Shown here one piece after another: positions 36,382-45,909 of a stretch of DNA of 64,000 bases; the stretch's first letter is position 1; every line of letters begins with the position of its first letter. A model generated the notes under the pieces. It searched no databases, was not told the origin of the DNA, and saw only the letters and a program-made list of their open reading frames with translations. A program made the translations under genes and the position numbers. This stretch comes from Firm-04 sp045642925. GTDB lineage: Bacteria > Bacillota > Clostridia > Oscillospirales > Ruminococcaceae. The DNA lies in contig JAZUJW010000014.1 in NCBI GenBank assembly GCA_045642925.1, positions 23,416 through 87,415 on the forward strand. The letters are read 5' to 3'.

Positions 36382-37122
36382 ATGCCTTTTGTATTTTTAA
36401 GTCCTTCCACGCAGGAGTGGAATCAATATGTTACAGCGGGCAACAATGAGGAACTCGTCATGAATCAGCTTGCGGACAAAATGGAACCGTATTTGCGTGC
36501 GAACGGCATTTCCTTCGTCCGAAACGATCCCGAACGAAATGTCGGCGGTGCGATTGCAGATTCCAATGCAGGTTCGTTCGATGTTCACCTTGCTCTGCAT
36601 TCGAATGCCGCACCCGAATCCTATGCGGGCAGACTGCGCGGTGTCGATATCTACTACTCTCCGTACAGCGAATCAGGAGAAAAGCTTGCAACCATCATTG
36701 CCAATAATCTGGAAGACATTTACCCGCTGCCTTCCAAATGCGTCCCGCGTCCGACCTCCAGACTCGGAGAAGTCACCCAGACACGCGCAACCGCCGTGCT
36801 CTGTGAACTCGGTTATCATGATAATGTTGAGGACGAAGCATGGCTGCGAGGCAATCTGGACGCAATTGCAGGCAATCTGGTCATGTCACTGACCGACTAT
36901 TTCGGATTGCCGTTCATTGAACCGCAGCCGCCATTCTATGGGACGGTTTCCGTAAACGGCAGTGTGCTCAATCTGCGCAGCTACCCTTCTCTGTACGGGA
37001 GTATCATTGCACAGATCCCTGACGGCACACCATTGACCATTCAGGGCACAACGGGCGAATGGTATGTGGTCACGTACAACGGTGTGACAGGTTACGTCAA
37101 CAATGCCTATGTGTCTGTCTGA
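36382..37122 (+). CDS. N-acetylmuramoyl-L-alanine amidase with SH3b domain
   Basis: 246 residues: an amidase_3-like catalytic domain (1-180) and a C-terminal bacterial SH3 domain (about 190-246) that binds the cell wall. The domain has SPSTQEWNQYV, TAGNNEE, HSNAA and CELGYHDN segments in the order known for clostridial and phage-type enzymes. The Trp in QEW stands where many relatives have a metal-binding His, so activity should be checked. No signal peptide is present; export by a holin-like or lysis route is needed for it to act. AAAGGAG precedes ATG 36382. The last 16 bases overlap the convergent PBP gene. Confidence 0.85.
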   Translation: MPFVFLSPSTQEWNQYVTAGNNEELVMNQLADKMEPYLRANGISFVRNDPERNVGGAIADSNAGSFDVHLALHSNAAPESYAGRLRGVDIYYSPYSESGEKLATIIANNLEDIYPLPSKCVPRPTSRLGEVTQTRATAVLCELGYHDNVEDEAWLRGNLDAIAGNLVMSLTDYFGLPFIEPQPPFYGTVSVNGSVLNLRSYPSLYGSIIAQIPDGTPLTIQGTTGEWYVVTYNGVTGYVNNAYVSV

Positions 37123-38717
37123 CACATCACAGCGATGCGGTCAATGATCTCTCTGAAAATCGGTGCAGCAGCCTGATTGCCTGAACCGCCCCGTTCCACG
37201 AATACCGTCACAGCATACTGCGGTGCTTCTGCGGGAAAAAATCCTGTCATCCATGCATGGCAGTATTCTGTGCCGTCAGGGGCAAATTGCCCTGTCTGTG
37301 CGGTAGAGGTTTTTCCGCCTGCTGTGGTTCTGGTTGGCAGACCATTCTGCTTTTCGCCTTCTTTCAGCACTGCACACATCATTTGCTGTATCGACATGGC
37401 AGTATTTGCAGAAAGTACACGTCTGCCCGCTGTTTTGGGCAGTTCTGCAACGGTTTCACCATCCTCGGTGATGCCTTGTACAAGATAAGGTGTATGATAG
37501 AATCCATTGTCTGCAATACAGGCAGTCATGGCGGCGATTTGAAGCGGGGAAGCCAGCAGTTTCCCCTGCCCGAAAGACAAATTTGCCTTTTCTGCGTCGA
37601 TTTGTAATTCTGCTTCCGTTTGAAGATACCCTGCCGCAGAAGATACGCCGTCCGCTAAGACGATTGCTTCTCCAAAACCAAGATTCGCAGCCATCTCCCG
37701 AAATGCCTGCGGCGTCACAAGCTGACTCAAATGAATAAAGTACGGATTACAGGAATCGACCAGCGCCGTTTTCATATCCAGCAAACCGTGTCCATCCGCA
37801 TGATGGCAGCGAAACCGCTGCCCATTGACTGCTGTTTCGCCTGTGCATTCGTACATATATAACGAATTCAAACCGTTTTCCAGTGCAGCCGCGGCTGTTG
37901 CCAGCTTGAACACTGAACCGACACTGTAAGCACATAATCCACGGTTCAAAAATGGAGATGCATCATCTTCCATGGCGGCTGCAAGCTGACTGACACGATA
38001 CGTCGGACGGCTTGCCATTGCAAGCACACCGCCTGTTTTTATGTCCAGCACCACTGCCGCTGCCGGATTCGGGTCTGCCTCCCGCAAACAGATTTCTGTA
38101 ATTTGCTGGATGGATTTGTCCAGTGTCGTCACCACGCCGCCCTTCGAAATCCCGCTGACAGAAATACTGCGTTCCATGCCGGAAAGGACACTGCCGTTGA
38201 CATCAACTGTAAAATCTGCGGTCGCAATGCAGTCAAAAGAATGAAGCTGTTCATAGAAGGCACGTTCCAGTCCGCAAACGCCTTCCCCATTCTGACGATA
38301 CCCCAGCAAATGCTGGGCGGGTACACTGCCTGTATTTTCTGCATTGCCCGCAAATATCTGCACATTCGGGCTGCGCGATACGCTTTCTTTGACGATACAG
38401 CAAAACGGTGTCCGATGCTGGATCTGTTCAGTGAGTGCGTCTGCATCCGTCACAATATCCAGTATGGAAGCGATCGCATCGGGTGTAGGGTTGACGATGG
38501 CATAGAATGTTTCAGCGCCGCCGTTCAGTCTGGTGAAGTGCCTGTCATAGATCCTGCCTTCCGAAAGCGGAATCTCCATTTTATACTTTCCCTGCTGTGC
38601 AGAAGCAGTAATCGCTTCTTCATTATGCAGAATCCGATAGAACTGAAAAAGCAATGCACTTGCCATCAGGAAAAATACTGCGGCAAGCACGGATAGTCTG
38701 ATATGCGGTCTGTGCAT
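37107..38717 (-). CDS. Penicillin-binding protein, transpeptidase only
   Basis: 536-residue class B-like PBP with one N-terminal membrane helix (8-28), a dimerisation-like region, and a transpeptidase domain with S268VFK, SCN (322-324) and a third motif GGKTSTAQTG near 455. The last departs from the usual KTG (Ser for Gly); related clostridial PBPs also show KTS, so it need not be inactive. It cross-links peptidoglycan on the outer membrane face. ATG 38717 has AGGAGG upstream. It lies downstream of the HU/basic-protein unit on the same strand but behind their terminator. Division, elongation and sporulation roles cannot be told apart. Confidence 0.9.
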   Translation of the reverse strand: MHRPHIRLSVLAAVFFLMASALLFQFYRILHNEEAITASAQQGKYKMEIPLSEGRIYDRHFTRLNGGAETFYAIVNPTPDAIASILDIVTDADALTEQIQHRTPFCCIVKESVSRSPNVQIFAGNAENTGSVPAQHLLGYRQNGEGVCGLERAFYEQLHSFDCIATADFTVDVNGSVLSGMERSISVSGISKGGVVTTLDKSIQQITEICLREADPNPAAAVVLDIKTGGVLAMASRPTYRVSQLAAAMEDDASPFLNRGLCAYSVGSVFKLATAAAALENGLNSLYMYECTGETAVNGQRFRCHHADGHGLLDMKTALVDSCNPYFIHLSQLVTPQAFREMAANLGFGEAIVLADGVSSAAGYLQTEAELQIDAEKANLSFGQGKLLASPLQIAAMTACIADNGFYHTPYLVQGITEDGETVAELPKTAGRRVLSANTAMSIQQMMCAVLKEGEKQNGLPTRTTAGGKTSTAQTGQFAPDGTEYCHAWMTGFFPAEAPQYAVTVFVERGGSGNQAAAPIFREIIDRIAVMCQTDT

Positions 38718-38770
38718 GGCGATACCTCCTTTTGAAAGCATTATTTCCCATACACTGCCCGCTTATACAT

Positions 38771-38804
38771 AAAAAACGCACCACCCGTTCGGATGGTGCG
38801 TTTC
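38771..38804 (-). terminator. Terminator after basic-protein gene
   Basis: AAACGCACCA pairs with TGGTGCGTTT around CCGTTCGG, followed by six T on the minus strand. Confidence 0.9.
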
Positions 38805-38809
38805 CTGCA

Positions 38810-39208
38810 TCAGAATACGAATGAACCACTCAGATAATCGTCATTCACAACATAGTAAACCATGCCTTCAGAAGCATTGACATAAAGTGCCAATTCCTTG
38901 ACATCCGTCAGTTCATTGCCCTTGTTCACCCAGTCTTCCTTTGCACGCTCCAGCAATGCTTCAGAAGATGCGGACTTATCAGACAACTCAATGACAACTT
39001 TGCTGGTAATCGAAGCAGACTTTTTCTTCGGAGCAACGGGGGCTTTTTCAGCCTTCGTTTCTTTCGGTGCAGCTGCTTTCTTGACAGCAGTCTTACGAGG
39101 GGCTTTTGCGGGCTTCTTTTCTTCGGTAGGCGTTACGGCATCATCAGCAATTTCAGATATTACCATCTGTGTTTGCTCTGCTGCGGTTTCTGCAAGCTTC
39201 TTTCTCAT
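38810..39208 (-). CDS. Lys/Ala-rich small protein (DUF6465-like)
   Basis: 132 residues. Residues 1-30 are acidic to neutral, 30-65 are a Lys/Ala/Pro-rich tail like that of histone H1 (repeats of the KKAAAPKE kind), and 65-132 form a small alpha/beta domain ending in EGMVYYVVNDDYLSGSFVF. The last part resembles DUF6465, which I cannot confirm without a search. It follows hup by 27 bases and probably shares its transcript, so a nucleoid role is a reasonable inference. AGGAGG precedes the ATG. Confidence 0.75.
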   Translation of the reverse strand: MRKKLAETAAEQTQMVISEIADDAVTPTEEKKPAKAPRKTAVKKAAAPKETKAEKAPVAPKKKSASITSKVVIELSDKSASSEALLERAKEDWVNKGNELTDVKELALYVNASEGMVYYVVNDDYLSGSFVF

Positions 39209-39235
39209 GGTTTCCTCCTGTAAATAGTATTATAA

Positions 39236-39517
39236 TTAATTTTCGGGATTGATTTTATCCTTCATGGTCTTGCCTGCTTTGAAAGCAAGAACCTTGCAAG
39301 GCTTCGTAGTCATAGTTTCCTTTGTGCGGGGATTAATGCACTGCTTCGATGCACGCTCACGAATTTCGAACGTACCAAAACCTGTGATAGATACCTTATC
39401 ACCTGCAACCAGTGCATCACTGATTGCTTCCAGAACAGCGTTCAAAGCCTTATCGGCATCTTTCTTCGTGCAATTTTCTTTTGCCGCAATCGCTGCGACG
39501 AGATCGTTTTTCTTCAT
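39236..39517 (-). CDS. hup: HU-family nucleoid protein
   Basis: 93-residue histone-like DNA-binding protein. The GFGTFEIRERA segment (about residues 46-56) and the beta-arm INPRTKE are canonical. It coats and bends DNA as a dimer. It has a strong own promoter, AGGAGG upstream, and a downstream basic protein probably in the same transcript. Confidence 0.96.
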   Translation of the reverse strand: MKKNDLVAAIAAKENCTKKDADKALNAVLEAISDALVAGDKVSITGFGTFEIRERASKQCINPRTKETMTTKPCKVLAFKAGKTMKDKINPEN

Positions 39518-39550
39518 GAGAAAACCTCCTGTGTTTCAAAATCTAATGAC

Positions 39551-39579
39551 ATTATATACGAAAATACGTCATTTGTCAA
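39551..39579 (-). promoter_or_regulatory. Promoter of hup
   Basis: Minus-strand consensus TTGACA and TATAAT with 17-base spacing. Confidence 0.92.
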
Positions 39580-39694
39580 TTTCTTTTCAATTTTTCAGAT
39601 GTTTGAATTATAAAACCGCCGAATTTTGCGCAAAACTTGGCTATTTTTACATATATTTACCCGATTTTCGCGCTATACAGTCTTTTGTATGGCA

Positions 39695-40684
39695 TCAAAG
39701 CATTTCAGCGCGAAGTTCCTCACCGGAAAGCGGCGACAGATATGCAGGTGCAATATCAAATACGGTTTTGCAGCCATAAGACTGTTCAGAAGCCAGTCTT
39801 GCGATGGCTCTTGCATAAGCAACCAATACATTCGTGGTAAATTCAGGGTTGGAATCCAATTTCAGCGAATACTCAATATGGTGCAGATGTTCGCCGTTTA
39901 CGCCGGTCTTTCCGTTGCGCATGACAAAACCGCCGTGCGGCAATGCACTGTGGTTCGCTTTCAGTTCTTCCGCACTGACAAAATGCACGATCGTATCATA
40001 ATCCGCAAAATAGTTCGGCATCGTGCAGATCTCACGCTCGATGCGTTCAAGGTCAGCGCCCTCCTCGGCAACAACAAAGCATTCACGCAAATGCTTCTGA
40101 CGTGCAGTCAGTTCAGGCATTTCGCCTCTGCGCACAGATTCCATTGCGCCTTCGATCGGAATGGTGTACTGTCTTGCATCCACGACGCCTTCAATGCGGC
40201 GGATAGCATCGGAATGTCCCTGACTGATGCCTTTGCCCCAGAAGGTGTAATCCTTGCCGTCAGGCAGAATGCAGCTTCCGTACAGACGTGCCAGAGAGAA
40301 CATACCGGGATCCCAGCCGCAGGAAATGATTGCGGCGTGCTTGGTTGCCTTTGCGATGGCATGGACAGCAGCAAAATGCTGCGGAATTTTTGCGTGTGTA
40401 TCAAAGCTGTCTACGACATTGAAATACTCTGCAAGTTCCGGTGTTTGCTTCGGCAGATCCGTTGCAGAACCGCCGCAGACAATTACCACATCTGCATCCG
40501 CAGTGTGATTTTTCAAATCATTGTATGCATATACAGGCACGTTTGCGGTTTTCAGCTTTACCGCAGAGGGATCGCGTCTGGTTGCGACAAAAGCAAGCGT
40601 GGTGTCCGGATTGCTGCGGATGGCAAGTTCAACACCTTTGCCAAGGTTACCGTAGCCGACGATACCAATTCGAATTTGACTCAT
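39695..40684 (-). CDS. ddh: meso-Diaminopimelate D-dehydrogenase
   Basis: NADPH-dependent enzyme that makes meso-DAP directly from tetrahydrodipicolinate for cell-wall and lysine synthesis. The 329-residue product has the N-terminal Rossmann motif GIVGYGNLGKG and the DAP-binding segments SCGWDPGMFSLARLY, GKGISQGHSDAIRRIEGV and HHIEYSLKLDSNPEFT. Presence of Ddh means a one-step bypass of the DapF route. It is a single gene with its own promoter. Confidence 0.96.
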   Translation of the reverse strand: MSQIRIGIVGYGNLGKGVELAIRSNPDTTLAFVATRRDPSAVKLKTANVPVYAYNDLKNHTADADVVIVCGGSATDLPKQTPELAEYFNVVDSFDTHAKIPQHFAAVHAIAKATKHAAIISCGWDPGMFSLARLYGSCILPDGKDYTFWGKGISQGHSDAIRRIEGVVDARQYTIPIEGAMESVRRGEMPELTARQKHLRECFVVAEEGADLERIEREICTMPNYFADYDTIVHFVSAEELKANHSALPHGGFVMRNGKTGVNGEHLHHIEYSLKLDSNPEFTTNVLVAYARAIARLASEQSYGCKTVFDIAPAYLSPLSGEELRAEML

Positions 40685-40721
40685 AAGAATACCTCCTGAG
40701 ATTCTTCAATTTGACAAAAAT

Positions 40722-40750
40722 ATTATATACCTTTTTTGCGTTAAAGTCAA
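40722..40750 (-). promoter_or_regulatory. Promoter of ddh
   Basis: Minus-strand TTGACT, 17 bases, TATAAT, 38 bases before the ATG. Confidence 0.9.
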
Positions 40751-40861
40751 TGTTTTTTCATACACACTCTGCGTGTTTCTTCCAGTTTTCACATTTTCAC
40801 CCGTAATATGCGCGGAAAATATCATATGACGTTCTAAAAATGATTGATTTCGCCATCCGCC

Positions 40862-40890
40862 TTGACTTTCCGCGTATAAAGCTGTATAAT
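40862..40890 (+). promoter_or_regulatory. Promoter of AEC transporter gene
   Basis: TTGACT, 17 bases, TATAAT, about 70 bases before the TTG start. Confidence 0.88.
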
Positions 40891-40959
40891 AATGTTCATT
40901 GGTGTGTCCGCGAAAACAACGCCGCAGACATGAAATGATTGAAAAAGGAAGGGTTCTTT

Positions 40960-41919
40960 TTGAGTATATCCGTTGTATTCGTGCAAATGGTGAAGCTGTT
41001 TCTGATGATCTGCCTCGGCACGTTTCTGGCAAAGATCGACATTCTTGATGTGCACACAAAACAGAAGCTCACAAAGCTGGTTCTGTATGTCACCACCCCG
41101 CTGATGATCATTGATGCGTTCCATGACCGTCTGCTGATGCTGGAACAGCAGGGCGAAGACACACAAAATCTCGGCGTGGGCTACCTGTTTCTGATGTCAT
41201 TTTTGTTTTATGCGCTGATGACTGTGCTTTCCTTCGCACTCGTTGCTGTACTGCGCGTGCCAAAAGCACAGAAGCGGCTTTATCTGTTCATGACCATTTT
41301 CGGCAATGTCGGCTTCATGGGCTTCCCCGTTGTCACTGCGGTTTATGGCAATGAAGGATTATTCTATGCCGCCATTCTCAACTGTGTATTCAATATCATC
41401 ATCTACACATTCGGCGTCATGCTGATGACGACGGGAAACGGCAGTCAGACAAGCGTCTGGAAGCAAATCAAGTGGAAAAAGGTACTGCTTTCCCCTGCTG
41501 TTCTTTGCAGCGCTGTTGCAGTATTGATTTTCAGCTTCCGCATCCAGCTTCCATCCCTTGCAGCAGATATGCTGGATACGCTCGGCGGACTGACTTCCCC
41601 GCTTGCCATGCTGGTCGTCGGCGCAAACCTTGCAGGAATGCATTTCAAGGACTTGGTCGGCAATGCCAAACTCATTGTCTATGTCCTTTTGCGGCAAATC
41701 CTGCTGCCGCTTTTATTCTGGCTGCTGATTCGCCTGTTCTGCAAACATGAGGTACTTGCACCCGTCTGGCTGGTGCTGTCAGGAATGCCGATTGCCAACA
41801 CCACCGCCCTCTTTGCCACAGAGTATGGCGGCGATGAAAAACTGGCATCTGAGGGCATTTTCCTGACCACACTCCTTGCACTGGTTTCATTCCCGCTGAT
41901 CATCTGGATTTGCTGTTGA
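40960..41919 (+). CDS. AEC-family transporter (auxin efflux carrier type)
   Basis: 319-residue inner-membrane carrier with about ten helices, with FGNVGFMGFPV near 110-120 and the C-terminal GMPIANTTALFATEYG that mark the AEC family. Bacterial members move malonate, malate or other organic acids; the substrate here is unknown. I chose TTG 40960 because AAGGAAGGG lies six bases upstream; an earlier TTG at 40939 has no ribosome site. The last 20 bases overlap the convergent rarA. Confidence 0.9.
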   Translation: MSISVVFVQMVKLFLMICLGTFLAKIDILDVHTKQKLTKLVLYVTTPLMIIDAFHDRLLMLEQQGEDTQNLGVGYLFLMSFLFYALMTVLSFALVAVLRVPKAQKRLYLFMTIFGNVGFMGFPVVTAVYGNEGLFYAAILNCVFNIIIYTFGVMLMTTGNGSQTSVWKQIKWKKVLLSPAVLCSAVAVLIFSFRIQLPSLAADMLDTLGGLTSPLAMLVVGANLAGMHFKDLVGNAKLIVYVLLRQILLPLLFWLLIRLFCKHEVLAPVWLVLSGMPIANTTALFATEYGGDEKLASEGIFLTTLLALVSFPLIIWICC

Positions 41920-43180
41920 CATTTCCCTTGATTTTCGCCCAGTATTCCTTTGCAGCCTGTTCATTGCGGTTATCGCCGTACTGATAATACACACGGTCAC
42001 GGAGGGTGTCAGGCAAATACTGCTGCTGTACATAGTGATTCGGATAATCATGCGGATACAGATAATGCTGTCCTTTATGCTGTACCTCAGCGCTGTCAAA
42101 ATGCACATTCTGCAAGCATCGCGGGAAATCCCCCGAAAGTCCTGCCTGAATATCCGCTGCGGCTGCATTGACTGCCATATATGCACTGTTGGATTTTGGG
42201 GCAGTTGCAAGCAAAATGACTGCATCTGCAAGCGGAATTCTGGCTTCAGGCATTCCGAGTTGGAGTGCAGAATCAACGGCGGCTTTCGTAATCGGAATCG
42301 CCATCGGATATGCAAGCCCGACATCTTCTGCGGCAATCACCAGAAGCCTTCTGCATAACGAGAGCAAATCGCCTGCTTCCATCAGTCTTGCCGCATAGTG
42401 GATCGCGGCGTTTTCATCCGAACCACGAATGGACTTTTGCAGCGCAGAAAGCAGATCATAGTGCTGTTCTCCGTCCCTGTCATAGCGCATATTGCTGCGC
42501 TGTGTCAGGGATTTCATATTTTCAAAGTCAATATTCAGACCTTCCTCTGTCCGCTGCGCAGACAGCACTGCAAGTTCGACCGTATTCACTGCTTTTCGCA
42601 CATCGCCGCCGCATCCTGCCGCAATATACGCTGCGGTTTCACTGTCATAGTGAATCGGCATCCGGTTTTCCTCTGCAAGCAAATGAAAGGCACGTTCCAC
42701 TGCGGGTACCAGTTCTGCCGCAGTCACAGGCTTGAATTCAAATACGGTCGAACGGCTGATAATCGCATTAAACACAGCAAAATATGGATTTTCTGTCGTG
42801 GAGGCGATCAATGTGACACTGCCGTTTTCGATGTACTCCAGCAGACTTTGCTGCTGTTTCTTGTTGAGATACTGAATCTCATCCAGATACAGCAAAATGC
42901 CGTTCGAACCGAACAGTCCGCCGCTTTCTTCCAGAATCTCCCGAATGTCGCCAACCGATGCCGTCGTACCATTTAATTTATGCAGTGAAAGGTCAGTCTG
43001 GTCTGCAATAATACGCGCAAGTGTGGTCTTTCCCACACCAGACGGGCCATAGAAAATCATATTCGGTATTTTGCCTGATTCCACGATCCTGCGAAGCGGT
43101 TTCCCCTTTCCCAGCAAATGGGACTGACCAACCATTTCATCAATCGTTTTCGGACGTATGCGTTCTGCAAGCGGTGTCAT
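41900..43180 (-). CDS. rarA: Replication-associated recombination protein RarA
   Basis: AAA+ ATPase related to clamp loaders and RuvB that acts at stalled forks. The 426 residues include Walker A GPSGVGKT (45-52), Walker B LYLDEIQYLN, a sensor 1 STTENP, and the C-terminal MgsA domain (SIRGSDENAAIHYAARL, EDVGLA). GGGAGG precedes ATG 43180; the frame is open to 43213. The preceding GH9 terminator separates transcripts, and no promoter was seen between them, so readthrough may drive it. Confidence 0.94.
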   Translation of the reverse strand: MTPLAERIRPKTIDEMVGQSHLLGKGKPLRRIVESGKIPNMIFYGPSGVGKTTLARIIADQTDLSLHKLNGTTASVGDIREILEESGGLFGSNGILLYLDEIQYLNKKQQQSLLEYIENGSVTLIASTTENPYFAVFNAIISRSTVFEFKPVTAAELVPAVERAFHLLAEENRMPIHYDSETAAYIAAGCGGDVRKAVNTVELAVLSAQRTEEGLNIDFENMKSLTQRSNMRYDRDGEQHYDLLSALQKSIRGSDENAAIHYAARLMEAGDLLSLCRRLLVIAAEDVGLAYPMAIPITKAAVDSALQLGMPEARIPLADAVILLATAPKSNSAYMAVNAAAADIQAGLSGDFPRCLQNVHFDSAEVQHKGQHYLYPHDYPNHYVQQQYLPDTLRDRVYYQYGDNRNEQAAKEYWAKIKGNVNSKSR

Positions 43181-43204
43181 GCAGTTTCCTCCCTTTGCAA
43201 TCAC

Positions 43205-43240
43205 AAGCGGCACATTCCTTTGGGAATGTGCCGCTTTCGG
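43205..43240 (-). terminator. Terminator after GH9 cellulase gene
   Basis: AAGCGGCACATTCC pairs perfectly with GGAATGTGCCGCTT; the T run after it is short, so termination may be leaky into rarA. Confidence 0.75.
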
Positions 43241-43254
43241 TTTTGTAGTTTCAA

Positions 43255-45909
43255 TTATTTTTTTGTCGGGCCAAGCGACGGAATCAGTTTTGCAATGAAC
43301 ATCAGGATGGAAGTCAGGTCTTCACTGTTGACTGCATCATCACCGTTGACATTTGCATTTTCGACACCCTGTTCGCTGACTTTCACTTTGGTATCCTCGT
43401 TCAGGTAGCGGGACAGGATAATGATATCGTTGATGTTGACCTGCTTATCGCAGTCAACATCGCCGTACAGCACATCGGTCTTGACCGGCTTGACAGGCTG
43501 TGTGGTAGACCCGGTCGCGCCAGGAAGCACGTCTTCATCCGGTGCACCTTCCGGTGCAACACCCCAGACCTTTACGCCATCAACATACATGGTGCAGCGG
43601 TCATTGAAATCAGGTGCTTCATTCAGCGGAACACCAAGTTCATCGGCGGAAACCAGACCTTCGCGGCTGTAATCATTGCTCGGATCCCAGATGAAGTTGA
43701 ATTCTTCGTTCTGGTTCTGGTCCATCAGTGCAAACTGCAAATCCAGAGAACCAACAAATTCGTAATCAGGCCACATGAATTCAATGTAGCACTTACCGGA
43801 CGGATCATACTCAACGATCTCGTAAGTAACAGCGTACTTGTCGCTGGACTTGGAGTTCATTGCATCATAGTCGATACGGACGGTCAGGTCATCGAGTGTG
43901 TGTCCCCACTCATAGAGTTCGGAAATGTCGAAGTAGTAACGAATGCGAATTTCATTCAGATAACGAGGCGGAAGCATGGTGTGGGTATCCAGACGGAGCA
44001 ATACCTGTGTTGCACTGTCATCTTCCTGACCAAGTGCAGCAGCCAGTGTGAATTCAACGATATCGCCCTTCATGTCAATTTCCTTTGGCGGGAAGTTTTC
44101 GTCATTCTTCATGTCATCTGTGCCGAAGTAGTAGTACAGACCTGCACACGCACCAACAAAACCAGCGTTGTAGTCAACAGCAACTTCGTTATAAACGTAG
44201 TCTTTGGTGATGTCACGGTGCCAGTCGCCTGCATCAGGGCCGCCGACCAGTGCGCCCCACAGAACGTGTGTCTGGGTATCAGGGTGATCCATGTTGAAGT
44301 CGGTAGAACCGTGTGCAGCACGGTGGTGCGGATGAGAAGCTGCGGTATCAGACCAACCGACAATGTACGGACGGTTCATCGGGTTTTTGCCCATGATGTA
44401 TTCCATCTGGCTTTCTGCCCATTCAGCAAAACGCAGCGGATCCTGTTCCTTTTCCTGAGAATACTTTGCATAAACCAAAGCGCAGAGTTCTGCGGCAGTG
44501 TTGTAACGTGCAGAACCATATTCGTTCAGCATGGAGAAACCTGCGGGTGTCTTTTTCAGATAAGAGGTTTCCTGCGGTTCGACAGGCTGGGTATCAGGAA
44601 TGTACGGTTCGTTCCAGATCTCGTCATCCAGACCGGGATCCAGATGCGGCAGTCCAGACCAGAATTCGAGGTTCCAGCGGAAGATATACCAGTCACGCTC
44701 AATGTTGGTGATCGGTGCAAGCTTTGCAAATACGCCGCCCCAGACGGTATCCCAGCAGTGAACCCAGATGTTCTGCCAGCAGTTACCGGTATCTTTGATG
44801 ATACGCTTCATGTAACCGGTGTAGGGGTGCGCACCATTATCATTGGTGGTGGATTCATCAACGTGAATGATCGCGTCAATGTACTTATCGTATGCTTCGT
44901 CTTTCTTGGTTTCATCCTGATCGACGGTGCAGAGGTAGAGCCATACAGCCGCCCAAGACAGTTCATCGTAGTCGTAGCTGGAGTCATAGAAACCGCCGTC
45001 ATAGCCCAGAGAAGTAACTTCCTTCTCGTTTTCTTCGTGCGTTTCGACTGCGAAATCATACAGTGCATACGCAGCTTTCAGGCAATCGGCAGCAAATTCG
45101 GGTTCGGTATCTTTGAAGTCCAAATAGCCGATTGCAAGCGCGGCAGCCGTGCCTGCACACATATCCGATGCAGGGGTATCAACGGTTGCAAGATATGCAG
45201 GTCTTGCAAAGTCAAGCAGTGCCGTTGTGGACTGCAATTCAGGGCAGATCCAGTAGTTATGGTCGATGTTGCCTTCGCCGACCTGATAGACAAATGCAAG
45301 AACCGAACCGTCTTCATCATAATAGGTGGCTTTCAGATAGAAATCGAGGAACCAGTGGAGAATTTCTTCCATATGCTCTGCGTTGCCGGACTTTTCATAT
45401 GCCTCACGGAACTCATAATAGCCCCATGCCAGCGTAGATGCTGCATACGAACCCGGCAGACCAAATTTTACATGGTCACCTGCGTCATGCATACCGCCGT
45501 CGCAGTCAATACAGCCGTCCCCATCGGGGTCGAGAATGTCGATGTGTTCTGCAATGAATTCATCAGAAACATTGACGCCGATAAAATCTTCCCCATACTG
45601 TTTCAGCGGAATCTTTCCGTCTTCGGTATGGCAGTCTGCACGCCATTCCAGACGTCCGCCCGTAATGCCGCTGCCGCACTTGTTTGCATCATAGAAATGC
45701 AGGGAATACTGCAATCCCCTTGCAAAGTTGACATCCACGTCATCATAGGAAAAGCTGTCAGGATCCGGAAATTTCTTGTCCGCATCATCGACAGTACCGG
45801 GGTCCTCGCCCGCTGTAGCGAAAGCAGTCATCGGTGTGCCGCCAATGCAAAGCATAGCAGCCAGACCCACACACAAGCCTGCTTTCAGGGTTCGAAATGT
45901 TCTTTTCAT
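43255..45909 (-). CDS. Family 9 glycoside hydrolase (cellulase) with CBM3-like module and dockerin
   Basis: 884-residue secreted cellulosomal enzyme. A signal peptide ends near AFATA (residue 32). The GH9 (alpha/alpha)6 domain runs from about 58 to 590, with catalytic Asp pair D142 and D145 in HDAGDHVKFG and a catalytic acid Glu in YNEVAVDYNAGF. A CBM3c-like module follows (EIRIRYYFDISE, about 605-780), the arrangement of processive endoglucanases. A type I dockerin closes the protein (GDVDCDKQVNIND). An insertion before the catalytic motif holds an EF-hand-like DPDGDGCIDCD (127-137). GGGAGG precedes the ATG. It degrades cellulose on the cell surface as a cohesin-bound subunit. Confidence 0.95.
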   Translation of the reverse strand: MKRTFRTLKAGLCVGLAAMLCIGGTPMTAFATAGEDPGTVDDADKKFPDPDSFSYDDVDVNFARGLQYSLHFYDANKCGSGITGGRLEWRADCHTEDGKIPLKQYGEDFIGVNVSDEFIAEHIDILDPDGDGCIDCDGGMHDAGDHVKFGLPGSYAASTLAWGYYEFREAYEKSGNAEHMEEILHWFLDFYLKATYYDEDGSVLAFVYQVGEGNIDHNYWICPELQSTTALLDFARPAYLATVDTPASDMCAGTAAALAIGYLDFKDTEPEFAADCLKAAYALYDFAVETHEENEKEVTSLGYDGGFYDSSYDYDELSWAAVWLYLCTVDQDETKKDEAYDKYIDAIIHVDESTTNDNGAHPYTGYMKRIIKDTGNCWQNIWVHCWDTVWGGVFAKLAPITNIERDWYIFRWNLEFWSGLPHLDPGLDDEIWNEPYIPDTQPVEPQETSYLKKTPAGFSMLNEYGSARYNTAAELCALVYAKYSQEKEQDPLRFAEWAESQMEYIMGKNPMNRPYIVGWSDTAASHPHHRAAHGSTDFNMDHPDTQTHVLWGALVGGPDAGDWHRDITKDYVYNEVAVDYNAGFVGACAGLYYYFGTDDMKNDENFPPKEIDMKGDIVEFTLAAALGQEDDSATQVLLRLDTHTMLPPRYLNEIRIRYYFDISELYEWGHTLDDLTVRIDYDAMNSKSSDKYAVTYEIVEYDPSGKCYIEFMWPDYEFVGSLDLQFALMDQNQNEEFNFIWDPSNDYSREGLVSADELGVPLNEAPDFNDRCTMYVDGVKVWGVAPEGAPDEDVLPGATGSTTQPVKPVKTDVLYGDVDCDKQVNINDIIILSRYLNEDTKVKVSEQGVENANVNGDDAVNSEDLTSILMFIAKLIPSLGPTKK

